A stretch of DNA of 64,000 nucleotides. Source: Artemia franciscana. Taxonomy: Eukaryota > Arthropoda > Branchiopoda > Anostraca > Artemiidae. Within the stretch, counting starts at the first letter, position 1. The number at the start of each line of letters is the position of its first letter. The stretch is taken from assembly GCF_032884065.1 (NCBI RefSeq), contig NC_088868.1, positions 3,935,720 through 3,999,719 on the forward strand. Reading direction: 5' to 3'. This document shows positions 45,275 to 56,974 of the stretch, in pieces. The notes below the pieces were generated by a model. It worked only from the letters and a program-made list of their open reading frames with translations, was not told the DNA's origin and searched no databases. The position numbers were made by a program, and so were the translations under genes.

Positions 45275-45910
45275 ACACGTTTTTACTTTTGAAAGTATAG
45301 AGCATCATTAAAACTTAAATTGAAAAGAAATTATTCCAAACATGAAAAGGTTTGCCTTCTTTTCAATCCTATTCTGCTTACGCTAAAGTTTGACTTCTTA
45401 TCAAGATTCTATATGGGCAACTGCTAAAGCACAAGGGCCGCTACATTGGAATATGAAGCTTTTCTAAAGGAATAAAAGACTTTGGCGTAACGAGTGAGGG
45501 ATTAAGAAGGGGACATCCAACGTCATGTACGAAATAATTTCTGTTCACTTTGAGTGTTGGCGTATCTCCTTACTTTCAGTCGAATTCTATTACTTTTTTT
45601 AAATTCGATTTCTAATCATATTTTTAATGGTGGTGGGAAATCCCCTCTTCATGGAAAATTTCCTCCCAAAATCCCCCTGAAAATTCTTCCAGTGAAAAAT
45701 CCTTCCCCCCGCAGAAATTACTCCCCAAGGATATACCATATATTTACCAGTAATGACTACTGTATGTAAAGAATGGGCGAATAGCACAATTTATGCCCCT
45801 TTCCCCAGGAGCTGTGAGGAGGTCATGCAATCCCTAGATGCATCCCTAGGGTCTCGTCCCTGATACGCCAACCGAATTTCATTGTCCTAGCTTAACTGTA
45901 AGTGCCCTTG
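45275..45910 (+). repeat. Diverged R1 inner-arm copy followed by a short R4 fragment
   Basis: AAAGTATAGAGCATCATTAA and ACGAAATAATTTCTGTTCAC show the R1 hairpin pattern at low identity. 45845-45910 (CCTGATACGCCAACCGAATT, TCATTGTCCTAGCTTAACTG) matches the right-hand part of R4. Confidence 0.5.
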
Positions 45911-46458
45911 GAAAATACCAATGAAAAAAAACACAAGAAGATGGAATTACAAAATTTATGGAAAGATTGGATGAAATTATCATCAAAGGACATTTAGAAA
46001 AAATATACCAAAGGAAAGAACATTTCAATTACTTTTTAAACAGGATACACCAGGCTAATCTTCAAACTTGTCAAACCAGCTCAACCAAAATACCCAGAGC
46101 GTTGCTCCATCACTCAGAGAGCATTTACTTTAATTGATTAGGCAAACCCACCACCTGTTGAAGTCCTTCAAATCTACATAGTATAGGCTGGAATATTGAA
46201 TATGTCCTTCAGGATACATTACCTGCATTAAGTTTGGAGACAAACAATAGCAGCAGATAGGGAGAAATCAGGTAGGTTCCTGCTTAGAACTGGGATGTAC
46301 CAACTATGTCTATACCCTTCACCCTCTTCTTTACCAAAATTTGATAACTGGATTGGATCCAGTCTGCATTTAAATCTAGACCTATATTATGGCCCTTGCT
46401 GTAGCACACTCAGGCCAAGAAGAGTATCTCAACAAAATTAATTGAGCTACAGAGAGCC
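45911..46458. other. Unassigned spacer before the Ty3/gypsy element
   Basis: No gene is recognised. AAAAATACCAATG-rich start, otherwise ordinary sequence. Confidence 0.35.
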
Positions 46459-46654
46459 TGTAGCATCCTGCTAGGCACACTTGCTTATTAGTTTAGTGTT
46501 GCTTTTGTTATGTGCTTATATTGTTGTAGCATCCTGCTGAGATTGGTTTCTTATCAGGTTAGTGTTGCTTTTGTTATGTGCTTATGTTGCTATATTTACA
46601 GGTGCTTGGGTCTTAATAAAGAGCTAAATCAACTTGAGACTTAGGAACTTTACA
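46459..46654 (+). repeat. 5' LTR of a Ty3/gypsy element, with internal duplication
   Basis: Begins TGTAGCATCCTGCT and ends ACTTTACA, directly before a primer-binding-site-like sequence. It contains a duplicated ~67-bp block (GTGTTGCTTTTGTTATGTGC occurs twice) and an AATAAA at about 46616. The matching 3' LTR is not present downstream in the window. The exact left edge could instead be the second TGTAGCATCCTGCT at 46526. Confidence 0.6.
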
Positions 46655-46672
46655 TGGTGTCAGAAGAGGGAT
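46655..46672 (+). other. Primer-binding site
   Basis: TGGTGTCAGAAGAGGGAT starts with the TGG expected to pair with a tRNA 3' CCA end and follows the LTR end directly, 15 bases before the gag ATG. Confidence 0.65.
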
Positions 46673-46686
46673 CTTGAACAGCAAAG

Positions 46687-47430
46687 ATGAATGGAGTAAC
46701 CCCTCCAGCAATAAACTGGGAATCTGAAAATCTTGATGAAGAATGGTCAAAGTTTGAAGAACATGCAAGACTTATGTTTCTAGGCCCTCTCTCTGGTAAA
46801 TTGGAGAAGATTCAGTGTGCCTATCTACTTATATGGATTGGCAAAAAAGGAAGAGACATCTTTAAAACTTTTGACATTGAAGCAGACGATGCAAATAAAA
46901 TCGAGTCTTACCTTCTGAAATTTCGTGAGTATGCTGCTCCAAAGAAGAACAAAGTATTTGCCAGATATATCTTCCAGAAACGTGACCAGCGTGATGGAGA
47001 GACACTTGAGAAATACATCACAGAACTGAAGTTGCTAGTCAAGCCATGCGAATACCATGATCGAAAAGAGATGACCAGAGACAAAATCGTCTGCAGAATC
47101 AGAAATCCAAGAATACGAGAGAAACTTCTATCTGACGGCAACAGCCTAACACTTGAAAGAGCGGTAGAAGTTTGTAGGATCTATGAGACAACCTAAGCAC
47201 AGCTGAAATCATTTGACAACAATTCCCACCATTCCCCAATCCAACAGGAAGTGGATGTAGTATACCGGAAACAACCGAAAAAAGCAGATGCAAGATCAAG
47301 AACAAAAGGCACAGAGTCCTACTTCTGTGGAGGAATCTATGGCCCTAGACACAGCTGTCCTGCCAAAGGGAAAACATGCTCAAAGTGTAGAAAATTAAAC
47401 CACTTTGCAAAAGTATGCTGCAACAAAGTC
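46687..47430 (+). pseudogene. Ty3/gypsy gag (capsid and zinc knuckle), nonsense-broken
   Basis: From ATG at 46687 the frame encodes a gag capsid-like region (WSKFEEHARLMF, FARYIFQKRDQRDGETLEKY) to an in-frame TAA at 47194. Reading continues in the same frame to a nucleocapsid zinc knuckle CSKCRKLNHFAKVC (C-x2-C-x4-H-x4-C) at 47377-47418, preceded by a second, unusual Cys/His group. The stop is the only break in this segment. The element is a long-terminal-repeat retrotransposon; no envelope-like frame is seen. Confidence 0.8.
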
Positions 47431-48213
47431 GTGAATGCTATCAAAAATGACGAACAGAGCCAAATAGCAGAAACTGCTGAAGAAGGTGAAATACTGCTAT
47501 ATGCTGTACAGCAAGATGGGAGTAAGGATGAGGCGTTTGTTCCACTGAACAATCAGACTACTGTAAGCTTCAAAATTGATACCGGTGCTCAGGCAAACAT
47601 CATACCAAAACACTATTTTGATTTCCTTGCTCCAAAACCACTCATACAGCCAACAAATCAAAAACTCACCAGTTACTGTGGCTCAACGATCCCAACAGCT
47701 GGAACCTGCCTCCTGTCATGCAGCTATAATGGAGCTCCTGAACAGAAACATAGGTTTTTCATAGCTGGAGGAAATTCTGTTCCTATCCTTGGATTCAAGT
47801 CTAGCAAAAACATGAACCTGGTGAAACTTGTCCTTAATATAGATGCCTTAGATGACAGCAAGACAACGCCAGATTTGCAGCCACTCCGTGAACAGTATAA
47901 AGAGTTGTTCTCTGGCATTGAGAAAATACAAGGCAAGTGCGAGATTCACCTCAGGGAAGGAGTTGTGCCAACAGCATATCCCGCCAGAAAAGTGCCTATT
48001 GCAATGTGTGAGAAATTGAAACAAGAGCTGAACAGATTGGAAATCTTGGGGATAATAGAAAAGGTAGAAGAGCCTACGGAATGGGTCAACTCGATGGTGC
48101 TAGTTGAAAAGAAGGATGGCGGTGTGAGACTTTGTATTGATCCAGTAGACCGGAAGAAAGCCATCAAGCGCCCTCATTACCCAATCCCGACTTTTGAAGA
48201 TGCCATTGCTAAT
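47431..48213 (+). pseudogene. Ty3/gypsy protease and start of reverse transcriptase
   Basis: Continues in the gag frame. The protease active site FKIDTGAQANIIP lies at about 47569-47610. The RT fingers region follows: LGIIEKVEEPTEWVNSMVLV and RPHYPIPTFEDAIAN. The frame ends at a TAG around 48214, where homology moves to another frame, so a frameshift lies here. Confidence 0.85.
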
Positions 48214-48727
48214 TAGTGGAGAAAAATATTTCTCAAAACTTGATGCCACCTCAGGGTACTGGTCGCTTGCGCTCTCAAAATCAGCTTCAGACCTCACGAC
48301 CTTCAATACAATTTATGGCAGATACTGTTGGAGGAGATATCCCTTTGGGCTGATATCTGCCCAGGACGAGCTCCAGCAGAAGATAAAGAGATATTTCAAG
48401 GTTTGAAAGGTCTTAAAATACTTGTCGATGGCCTACTTATCTATGGAGCCACACGAGAAGAGCACAACAGAAGACTTACGGACGTGCTCGAAAGAGCTAG
48501 ACAGAAGGGGGTGAAATTTAATAGATCAAAGTGCCAGATTGCAGTCCAGTCAGTCCGCTACTTCGGCCACATCATCGACAATGCTGGCATCAAACCAGAC
48601 CCCGAGAAACTCCGTGCTATCAACGAGATGCTTACTCCAAAATTGAAAGAGGAACTGCAGACTCTCCTTGGAATGCTAAACTTTCTCTCAAGGTATATCC
48701 AAACCTGGCAACACAGAACCAACCATT
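48214..48727 (+). pseudogene. Ty3/gypsy reverse transcriptase core, frameshifted
   Basis: Motif A appears as YFSKLDATSGYW (48230-48265). RYPFGLISAQDELQ follows, then after another shift the catalytic loop region reads ILVDGLLIYG (48418-48447). The expected YVDD box is LVDG, so the second catalytic Asp is lost. Downstream, RYFGHIIDNAGIKPDPEK and LLGMLNFLSRYI belong to the connection region. At least two frameshifts occur. Confidence 0.85.
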
Positions 48728-49487
48728 AAGGGATCTGATTAAAGCTAACGAGTTCGAATGGAAAGAGCTCCACACTACATGTCTCAACCAGCTCAAAGAG
48801 TCCATAGTAACCAACCTGGCTTTCTTTGACAGCTCCAGCCCAACCCTTGAGCTGGAAGTTGACGCCTCAAAACATGGACTAGGGGCACAAATATCCGCGA
48901 ATGGCAAAATCTTTGCTTACGCATCAAGATTGCAGAGTAAATACGAACAGAACTACTCACAGCTAGAAACGGAACTCTTTGCCATAGTCTATGGCTGCCG
49001 TCATTACCACCACTACCTATACGGAAGGAAAGTACAAGTCATCACAGATCATCGACCACTCGAATCTATACTAATCAAATCCTTCCATACAGCACCACCA
49101 AGGATTCAACGCCTGATGATCTACATAGAGCCGTATGACTTGACTTTCAAGTACCGAGCCGGTACGGAAATCCCTGTTGCAGATGCACTCTCAAGATTAC
49201 ATCTTCCAGACATTGATGAAGAATTACACAAAGAGATTGAAATCTTTGTACATTCGTTTGTAAAATCCATACCTGCCATGGGCAGCAGACTGGAGGAGAT
49301 CAAACAGGAGACTTTGACAGATCACGAACTCCAAGCGCTGAAGAGGGTCATCTTGGAGGGATGGCCTGACAACAAGAGACAATGCCCAAACACCATAGTC
49401 CAATACTGGAGTATTTGCCAAGATCTCTCAACACATGATGACCTGATCTTCAAAGGTTCAAGAATTGTCATTCCTACCAGTCTATGA
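48728..49487 (+). pseudogene. Ty3/gypsy RNase H and integrase N-terminus
   Basis: RNase H is recognisable by LELEVDASKHGLGAQIS, YSQLETELFAIVYGCRHYHH and VITDHRPLESI, retaining its D, E and D residues, and PVADALSRLHLPD. The spacer leads to the integrase. The frame ends with a TGA at 49485, after which the integrase continues in the same frame, so this is a single nonsense change. Confidence 0.85.
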
Positions 49488-50048
49488 GACAATGTCTTAA
49501 AGGGACTACATTCCACTCATTTGGGCACTGAAAAATCCAAGCAAAGAGCCCGAATGATCATTTACAGACCAGGTATCAGAAAAGACATTGAAAGGTTTAT
49601 CCAAAGATGTGATGCCTGCACTCACACGATGTCGAACAATCAAAAAGAGCCAATGATTCCCATCCCGATCCTGTCACTACCATGGCAGCATGTGGGATGT
49701 GATTTGTTTGAATGGAATGGGAAGCAGTATGCAATAACAGTCGACTATTACAGCCGCTATTTTGGGGTGGAGAACCTAACCTCCACCACCACTTCTAATG
49801 TGGTCACAAAACTCAAAGGATACTTTGCTCGCCATGGAATACCAGCAATTCTCACTTCTGATAACGGGCCACAGTTCAGTTCCAGCAAATTCAGGCTATT
49901 CACAGAAAACTGGGGTATTGAACATCAAACGTCTAGCCCTTATCACCCCACAGCAAACGAGATCGTCGAGAAATGCGTGCAAACCTGTAAGAGAATGTGT
50001 AAGAGAATACCTGTAAGAGAATATGAAGCTCTCAAGCTTCATATTTGA
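49488..50048 (+). pseudogene. Ty3/gypsy integrase, truncated
   Basis: An HHCC-type zinc-binding region (HLGTEKSKQRARM, CDACTH) precedes the catalytic core. The core has the first Asp in VGCDLFEWNGKQYA, the second in LTSDNGPQFSSSKF, and the Glu in NEIVEKCVQTCKRM. Coding similarity stops near 50030, with a short tandem of GTAAGAGAAT(G), before the C-terminal domain. The rest of the element and the 3' LTR are absent. An R1-like repeat follows. Confidence 0.85.
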
Positions 50049-50149
50049 GGTGGACATTTTGCTATCTATTGAAAAAAAACAGTTGGTAAAAATAACCAGT
50101 CAGTCAGAGTACCTCACCCCCAAGTAAAAAAACTATGGCTAGTAACACC

Positions 50150-51060
50150 CCTGCAAGTCTGACAGTATTTGTCTGATTTTTGAAAAAGAGGGGAAACAAC
50201 CTTAAAAAGTCAAGAAATCTCAATGAAGTTTGCACACTCAGATTCAGCATATCAGAGAAGTAGATGCGTCAAGCTTTTATCTACAAAACATGGAATTTTT
50301 TTTGTAGAAGAAGGATCATGGATCTAAAAGACTAGCAGAGTACTCATTTGAATGAAAATTAAAGGTTCTAGCACCATTTTTAAGTGACCAAAAAGATTGG
50401 AGGGATGTAGGCCCATGCCATTCCCCAAATGACATCAAATGAAAATTTGAGATATTTATTTGATTTGCCATAGTTGACATGTCTAATGACTATGCCTCTG
50501 TCCTCTTGGGGTCTCTTTGATCCCCTATGGTCCCTGTGGCAGGAACCAAAATAATCCATGGGGAAATGGTTGTAAGTTATGCAATTTGCCTATTGTTTAC
50601 ATATAGTATATGTTACTTGAAAATATAAAGCATTTTTGGGCAGAAACTTTTCATGAGGATGAAAGTTTCCAGGGAGGATTGTCCAGGACAAACTTTATAA
50701 ATAAATGGGGAGAGGGGATCCTTTCATGATTTGAAAATTGGTCAGAATTTAAATTAATAAGACATATTTTTCAACTGAAAGTAACAAGCACTAAAATTTT
50801 TAATCTAACAAAAATTATTCCATATATGAGGGAGGCTACCTTTTCCTTGCCTCTTGCACTTCATGCAACAGATAGACTTTTTCTTGCCCATAAGAACCTT
50901 TCCTGAAATACAAGGGCTGTTGAATTTGAATAAAAAGTTCAAGAGATCTTAAGATTTAAGAAAAATGAGCAAGGGTGAAGGAGGGGCAGTCCCACTCATG
51001 CTCAGAATTAATTCTGTTTGTTTAGAATTTTCATATTATGGCTTACATTCAGTTAAAAAA
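50150..51060 (-). mobile_element. R1-like single arm, strongly diverged
   Basis: Reversed R1 landmarks appear in order (GGGGAAACAACCTTAAAAAG, AGGTTCTAGCACC-TTTTTAAGTGACC, CTATTGTTTACATATAGTAT, TTTTTCAACTGAAAGTAAC). Identity is low. It fills the space between the gypsy remnant and the LINE. Confidence 0.55.
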
Positions 51061-51175
51061 ATAGTTTTTATTAAATTAAAATATAGTTTTTAAATAATGT
51101 ATAGTATTATTTGTCAGTGTTTGTTGTAGTTGTTATTTTCATTGATTTGTATGTGTGTATTATGTATGTACATGC

Positions 51176-52406
51176 TGTAGACAAAGTTTTAAGGGAAGAA
51201 CAATGCGGTTTTAGAAAAGGTAGAGGATGTGTCGACCATGTTTTCACTCTTAGGTTAATAATTGAGAAGTCCCTTCGCTGTCAAACACCTTTGGTCCTTA
51301 GTTTTATCGATTATGAGCAAGCTTTCGATTCTGTTGATAGAACAGCGTTAACAAAGGTCTTATCGTTATATGGTATACCAGAAAAATACATTAAAGTGAT
51401 TTGCGCTATGTACGAGAATAATACTGCTGCGGTTAAGGTAGGAAATGAGGTTAGCAACTGGTTTTGTATTAAATCAGGAGTTAAGCAGGGTTGTGTTCTA
51501 TCCCCCTTTATATGGATCATTTTGATGGACTTCGTTTTAAGGAGCACAGGAAAGGCAATTGGAGACCATGGAATCAAATGGGGAGGAAGAACGCTCCTGG
51601 ACTTAGATTATGCTGATGATTTAAGCATATTAGATGAAAGTGTGAGCAAAATGAATGAATTTTTAGAGGTTTTACGAGTTCAGGGTGCTAAAATAGGCTT
51701 GAAAATTAATGTTAAGAAGACTAAGTCACTAAGGTTAGGAATAAGTGAAGATGAACAGGTGACCTTAGGTAACGAAAAGATTGATCAGGTTGGGAGCTTC
51801 AGTTACCTTGGTAGTATTATTAGTAAAGATGGTGGTAGCAGTGAAGATGTTAAAAGTAGAATAGCTAAAGCTCAGGGTGTTTTTTCACAGTTAAAAAAAG
51901 TTTGGAAGAATAGAAAGATAAGCCTACAAACCAAGATTAGAATATTGGAAGCTACAGTGATGACAGTGGTCAAATATGGCTCTGAAGCATGGACACTCCG
52001 AAAAGCAGATGAAAATTTACTAGATGTTTTCCAGAGAAATTGCCTACGGATTGTTCTGGGTACCCGGCTGACTGACCGTATTTCGAACAGTAGGTTGTAC
52101 GAAAAGTGTGGTTCAATCCTGCTTTCTGGGGCTATAATGAAAGAAAGGTTGAGATGGCTAGGCCACGTTCTACGGATGAAGGATGACAGATTACCGAAGA
52201 TTGTCCTTTTTGGCCAACCATCTGGGGCTACGCGGAAAGCAGGTCGTCCTTGTCTGGGTTGGGAGGATGTCATAAATAAGGATTTAAAGGAAATGGGAAC
52301 TTCCTGGGAGGGTGTAAAGAGGGAGGCTTTAAATAGATTAGGTTGGAGGAGGAGCGTGCGTAGCTGTGTTGGCCTCAGGCGGCTTGGTGCTGCAGTGAGT
52401 TATTAG
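51176..52406 (+). CDS. LINE reverse transcriptase, 5'-truncated but with an open RT domain
   Basis: From about 51176 the frame encodes, in order, VLREEQCGFRKGRGC, FIDYEQAFDSVDR (first catalytic Asp), IKSGVKQGCVLSP, LDLDYADDLSIL (YADD box with both Asp), VGSFSYLGSIISKDGG, VVKYGSEAWTL and RLRWLGHVLRM, ending at TAG. These are motifs of the RTE-like/endonuclease-reverse transcriptase family of non-LTR retrotransposons. About 410 codons are uninterrupted, so this copy may be recent. The apurinic endonuclease domain is missing (5' truncation, usual for LINEs). The ATG at 51111 lies in unrelated sequence and is not a true start. The stop codon is also the first unit of a (TAG)n tail. Confidence 0.88.
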
Positions 52407-52426
52407 TAGTAGTAGTAGTAGTAGTA
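52404..52426. repeat. (TAG)7 microsatellite forming the LINE 3' tail
   Basis: Seven TAG units and a partial one follow directly on the last sense codon. There is no 3' UTR. A simple-repeat tail is usual for several LINE clades in place of poly(A). Confidence 0.8.
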
Positions 52427-53008
52427 TTGTCATAATTTCTTTTTATTATGTTTAGTGTGACAAGCTTGAAAGCTTACCATATTTGGTATTAATAAATAAA
52501 TAGGAATAAAGTATCCAGTATGTATGTTAGCATCATCAGGATCCTAAATATCAGCACAGTCACCATTATCATACATTTTCTGGTTAATTGACATCAAAAT
52601 TGGATTGGCTCACTTATTTCTAATAATTTCAAATTTGACTAAAGTACATTTATGATCAAATTAATTTTAAATAAGCTATATTAAAACATTTGGATAAATA
52701 AAATCTAATGTAGGCCACTGTGTGTCTTTTTTTCCTAGGCCTATATGCATTACTATAGGCCTAATGTTTATCTGATTGTTAAGGAATAGAAGTTGTTGAG
52801 TCTATGCTTGCAAAGATTTTAGGCATAACTTGGGTACAAGCCTTTACCCTTTTGGTTTTTCATCTTTACAGTTCAGTTGAGTTTGACTTATATTGGACAA
52901 AACCTAAGTCCTATAGCAAACAGTATACTTTATGAAACTTGTTTGTTAGCTTCACAAATTGCTTAACACAAATGATTAAAAAATAATACAGATTCAGATT
53001 TACTTTTG
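52427..53008. other. Unassigned spacer
   Basis: AT-rich, no gene. The words AGGCCTATATGC and TATAGGCCTAATG near 52735-52765 recur in the F3 region. Confidence 0.35.
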
Positions 53009-53633
53009 GTAAAATTCTAGCTAATTGACTTCCTGCTATCTCAGAAAGGGTTTAGGTTAGGAAAATGAAACTTTCAGGGATGGGTCTACACGCTAAAGTA
53101 TGTCCCGGGAAGGTATTTTAAAGTACCCATCTCCACTCCTCCTCCCTCTAGAGGGCCCTGAAATTTGCCTACATGACAGGACTATACCTATTGAAATTTT
53201 GACAAAACAACATTTTACCTTAATTTTCAGTTACTAGTTGCTTTTTCTCTGCCTTTAGTTCTGAATGTGCAATTCCTGTTATTTGAGTAGAATTTTGAGC
53301 CAAATCAATGTTCTTTTTCAAAATTTAGGAAAAGTATTTGTATATTTTTAAAACCTTATAAAATGGAAGTGAGCACAGTTATGAATATGAAAGCATTTTT
53401 GTTGTACTTCGATTAAGCAGAAGATTTATTTTGCAAGGTTTCACTTTTATAACACACATATTTTTAAAGGTCATCAAAGTTCAGGGCCCTCTAGAGGGAG
53501 AAAAAGTAGAGGTAGTTGCTTCAAAATACCTTCACAGGACATAATTTAGTCTGTAGATTCATCCCTGAAAGTTTCATTTTCCTAACCTAAACCCTTTCTG
53601 AGATAGCAAGAAGTCAATTAACTAGAATTTTAC
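53009..53633. mobile_element. F2 foldback element, copy 1
   Basis: Arms 53009-53163 and 53483-53633 are inverted: left CTATCTCAGAAAGGGTTTAG, GGTTAGGAAAATGAAACTTT and CTCTAGAGGGCCCTGAA, right their complements. About 320 bp of asymmetric interior separates them. A second copy in opposite orientation lies at 60478-61091, and its arms recur within F3. Confidence 0.75.
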
Positions 53634-54594
53634 CTTACTTTTGAGTGTTGTTTTTCTTAACTGTTTATCCAAAAAAGTAGGAATACATCCTTTTTCTAAC
53701 AAACACACCCCTGATGGTCTGTAATTGAACTAAAATTAGAATAAGCCTAGTGTTGCTCACAAAAATCAAAGTGTTGCAGCAATCATCATATGTATAAGGT
53801 GTGCCTGCAACACATTACTCGACTTCAAAATACCTTATAAGGGTCATTGAGGCTCTAGATACATTTCTGAGAATTTTGTGTAGTCTAGCCTACCTTCTTA
53901 GAAAGACAAAAGCCTCTTAGATAGAATTTTACCAGTCAAAGGGGTAGAAATAACTGTCTTTATTTGACAGTAAGACAAACTAGAGATGGAAAAAGGCATA
54001 AAATATTGCATCCCTACAAAATTGTAGACTTTGGCAATACAGCTTAGTTCAGGGACATCTGACCCTGGATGAAAAGGGGTAGGGTAAGACAACCCGTACT
54101 GGAACACTTTGATCATTCTGCCTAATCTGGGACAGAGGGTGCGTTTGTTTACTTGTCCAATGGGATTTTTACTAATCAAGGTTTAACCCCTAAAAGATAG
54201 CAACAAATACTTGTCTGGCCACGTGTCACTTAAAACGGCAAGATTAATTGCGAATAATAACAACATTGGTCACGTGTAATTATTGTTTTAATGCTATGTG
54301 AAGTTCTGACAAGGAAGAGGCTGGGACTTTGGGCCTGTTTCTAATTTTACAGGCAAATACACCTTCAGCAATTATTCCAGAGCTGGGTAGCCTAATACAA
54401 TTTGTGTGGCCAGAAGTTTAATTGCAAGATTTCAAATAGTGGTTGTCATTTGCCTTTTTAAGTCTTTCCATTCAAGATGCTTTGGATATTTTTTTTTGTG
54501 ATAAATTGTCTTAATGCTCTGAAAAGGGAAAACTATTTCAATTGCATAGGATAGGAAAATTTTGGTAGGCTAATTAATTCAAAGTCCTAAATTA
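53634..54594. other. Unassigned sequence
   Basis: No exon is recognised. The 93-codon minus-strand frame at 54179-53898 has no motif. Confidence 0.35.
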
Positions 54595-54755
54595 GCCAGG
54601 GAAGTGTTTTTTTTTTTCACTAAAAAATCACCACGTTCTTTGAACTCCAATTATATAGCCCTGTTTTTTGCCAACTTGATCCAGTTCCTGATTGTCATTT
54701 ACACTAAATTTCACTTTTTCTGTTACCTATTTATGTTTGCACCAGTTTTACCATT

Positions 54756-55376
54756 GGGTAAAACTGGTACAAACAGTATTACTGGCTTTCATATAAAGTG
54801 AATATACCACTTGATGCCTTTTTTAATGCTGTTTTCAAATATAATAATCGCATCTACCGCAAGTTCAGATTTAAGCACTTTTTGACCTCTTAAAAATGAC
54901 CTATATATGGGGTCATTACAAATCTGTAATAGTTTAGAAACAAATTTGGGCTATATATTTGCACATCAGGGGGTGGGGGTAAAGTGTAGCATATATTAAA
55001 TATGTAAACTAACCATTGCTTGAATTTTTTTATGTGTGTGCTGTTGCACTGGTGATTTCTCTTTTCATTAAAATTTGATGTGCATAAACACATTAAAAAA
55101 AAACAGCAATGGTTAGTTTACGTATATAATATATGCTATGCTTTACCCCCACCCCCCTGATGTGCAAACATATAGCCCAAATTTGTTACTAAACTATTAC
55201 AGATTTGTAATGACTCCATTTATAGGTCATTTTTAAGAGGTCAAGAGGTGAAAGTGCTTAAATCTGAATTTGCAGTAGAAGCAATTATTATATTTGTAAA
55301 GAGCATAAAAGAAGGCATCAAGTGGTATATTCACTTTATATGAAAGCCAGTAATACTGTTTGCACCAGTTTTACCC
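54756..55376. mobile_element. F1 foldback element, copy 1 (621 bp)
   Basis: Arms of about 265 bp (GGGTAAAACTGGTACAAACA inward from the left, TGTTTGCACCAGTTTTACCC from the right) are nearly identical complements. They include CATATAAAGTGAATATACCA and CACTTTTTGACCTCTTAAAA. The loop is ~87 bp (CTGTTGCACTGGTGATTTC). An additional inverted GTTTGCACCAGTTTTACC precedes the left end at 54736. The sister locus at about 61745 lacks it. Confidence 0.85.
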
Positions 55377-55713
55377 TTGTTTCTTGTTAATATTACTAAG
55401 GGGTCATAGTTAAGCACTAGAGAAGTCATTGTTAAATAACATGTGCTTCTTTGGTTATATAATGCTTGATGTGGTATAAGCCAAGAGAAGGACCTGTAGA
55501 CCTATAGAAGAAAACCTGTTAAAAAAAGATGATTCTTTGTAATTTACATAATAATTACAGCTTTCTATATGCAGCCCTGCTCTACTTTAGCCCCAACCCT
55601 CCTAATATGGAAATCTATAGCTGAAATTACATATTTTCTATTGATTCTGCCAATCTATCCCTCAACCCTAGTACCTGTTAATTGAGGCAACTGTGGCAAA
55701 ACAAGAACTAGAA

Positions 55714-56158
55714 AAACAGGTCTTTACAAATATAATAATTGCTTATTTTGCTAGTTCAAGTTTAAGCACTTTTTGACCTTACTTAACCTAACAAATTTTG
55801 GCAGTGAAAAACATACATTATTTTGTCAAAAATGACCAAAAACACGTACCTTAATTGAAAATTTGGCATCAAAGAAGAAGAAATACAGCATAATATTGTA
55901 AAATTTATTAATCCAACTTAATTGTGGAAAATCAGTGCTCATAGATTATACAACATGTAAAAAATGGATTAATAATGAAACAGTAAGTTTGAGACCAATG
56001 TTTTTAAGCTTTCTTATACCCAAAAACTATTTGAGTATACTTTGGTCATTTTCAAGAGCTCAAAAACTTGTACTTGAAGCACTTATTATGTTTGTAAAAA
56101 ATATAAAAAGGCATCAAGGAGTATGTTCACTTTATTTGTAAATCAAACATATGAACAA
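55714..56158. mobile_element. F1-related foldback, diverged copy
   Basis: TTTACAAATATAATAATTGC and AAGCACTTTTTGACCTTA on the left face GCACTTATTATGTTTGTAAA and GGCATCAAGGAGTATG on the right. The interior differs from copy 1. The sister locus near 62095-62215 does not have it. Confidence 0.6.
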
Positions 56159-56974
56159 CAAAAAATTTACCAATTATTAGTATAGCTGCACAATTTTCCC
56201 CTGGGTATGTAGGCTTAGTGGAAGGTCACTTATACCTGATCATGTCCCTACTGTTTTTACTTGGTTGAAAAAAAAATCCAAAGAAAGTTCATATTGAAAA
56301 GGAAAGAGATCAAAAGTGAGATTGAATTTGTCATAGCTTGGAGGTTTGTCCCTTCAGTCTGTTTAAAGCAAACAGATTCATAATTGAAGCTTTGTTCATT
56401 TCAATCTTAGGGATGATCTACATTTGTTACACTTAATTAAATGGTTGTAAAGGGATACTTTTATTTATTTGTCTTGTTTGTTTTCTACATAATTTTTTAA
56501 ATCTTTAAATTGATATACATTTCTTACAAATTGATTAGTCATATCATAGTTCCACTTGCAAGTTTTGACCTACTTTGTAACCCTGGTCTCAAAATTGCAT
56601 ATAAATTTATTGAAGCTAGGAAACATAGAATTCCTCTCTGTTTAAAAGAAAATGGATAGACATAGGTAGGTTTTAATACACTAAAGTCCTAGGGCCATGG
56701 AAATTAAAACAAAAAAATGAAGATTAACTTTAAAATTCTGGACATGACATAAATATAACATTCACAAAGAAAAACCATTCACAAAATTTTACTTTTGTGC
56801 TCAGTTGCCAACCTGAGCAATTGCCCTAAATTTTTAAACGTTGCAAAACATTCACCAGCCAATTTTTATGACCTACACTGTTGTCTGTACATCAAAAATT
56901 CATTGAAAAGGAAGGACCACGTTACTGGCATTTCTTCCTTTGTACTTATATTAAATGGGTTTAAAAGAAAGCTC

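Noticed and set aside
47251-50048. Several overlapping minus-strand frames opposite the Ty3/gypsy element
   Set aside because: They are shadows of the pol coding strand with no independent support.
51111-51175. N-terminal extension MSVFVVVV... of the LINE reverse transcriptase
   Set aside because: Similarity to reverse transcriptases begins only at about 51176; the upstream ATG is in unrelated flanking DNA.
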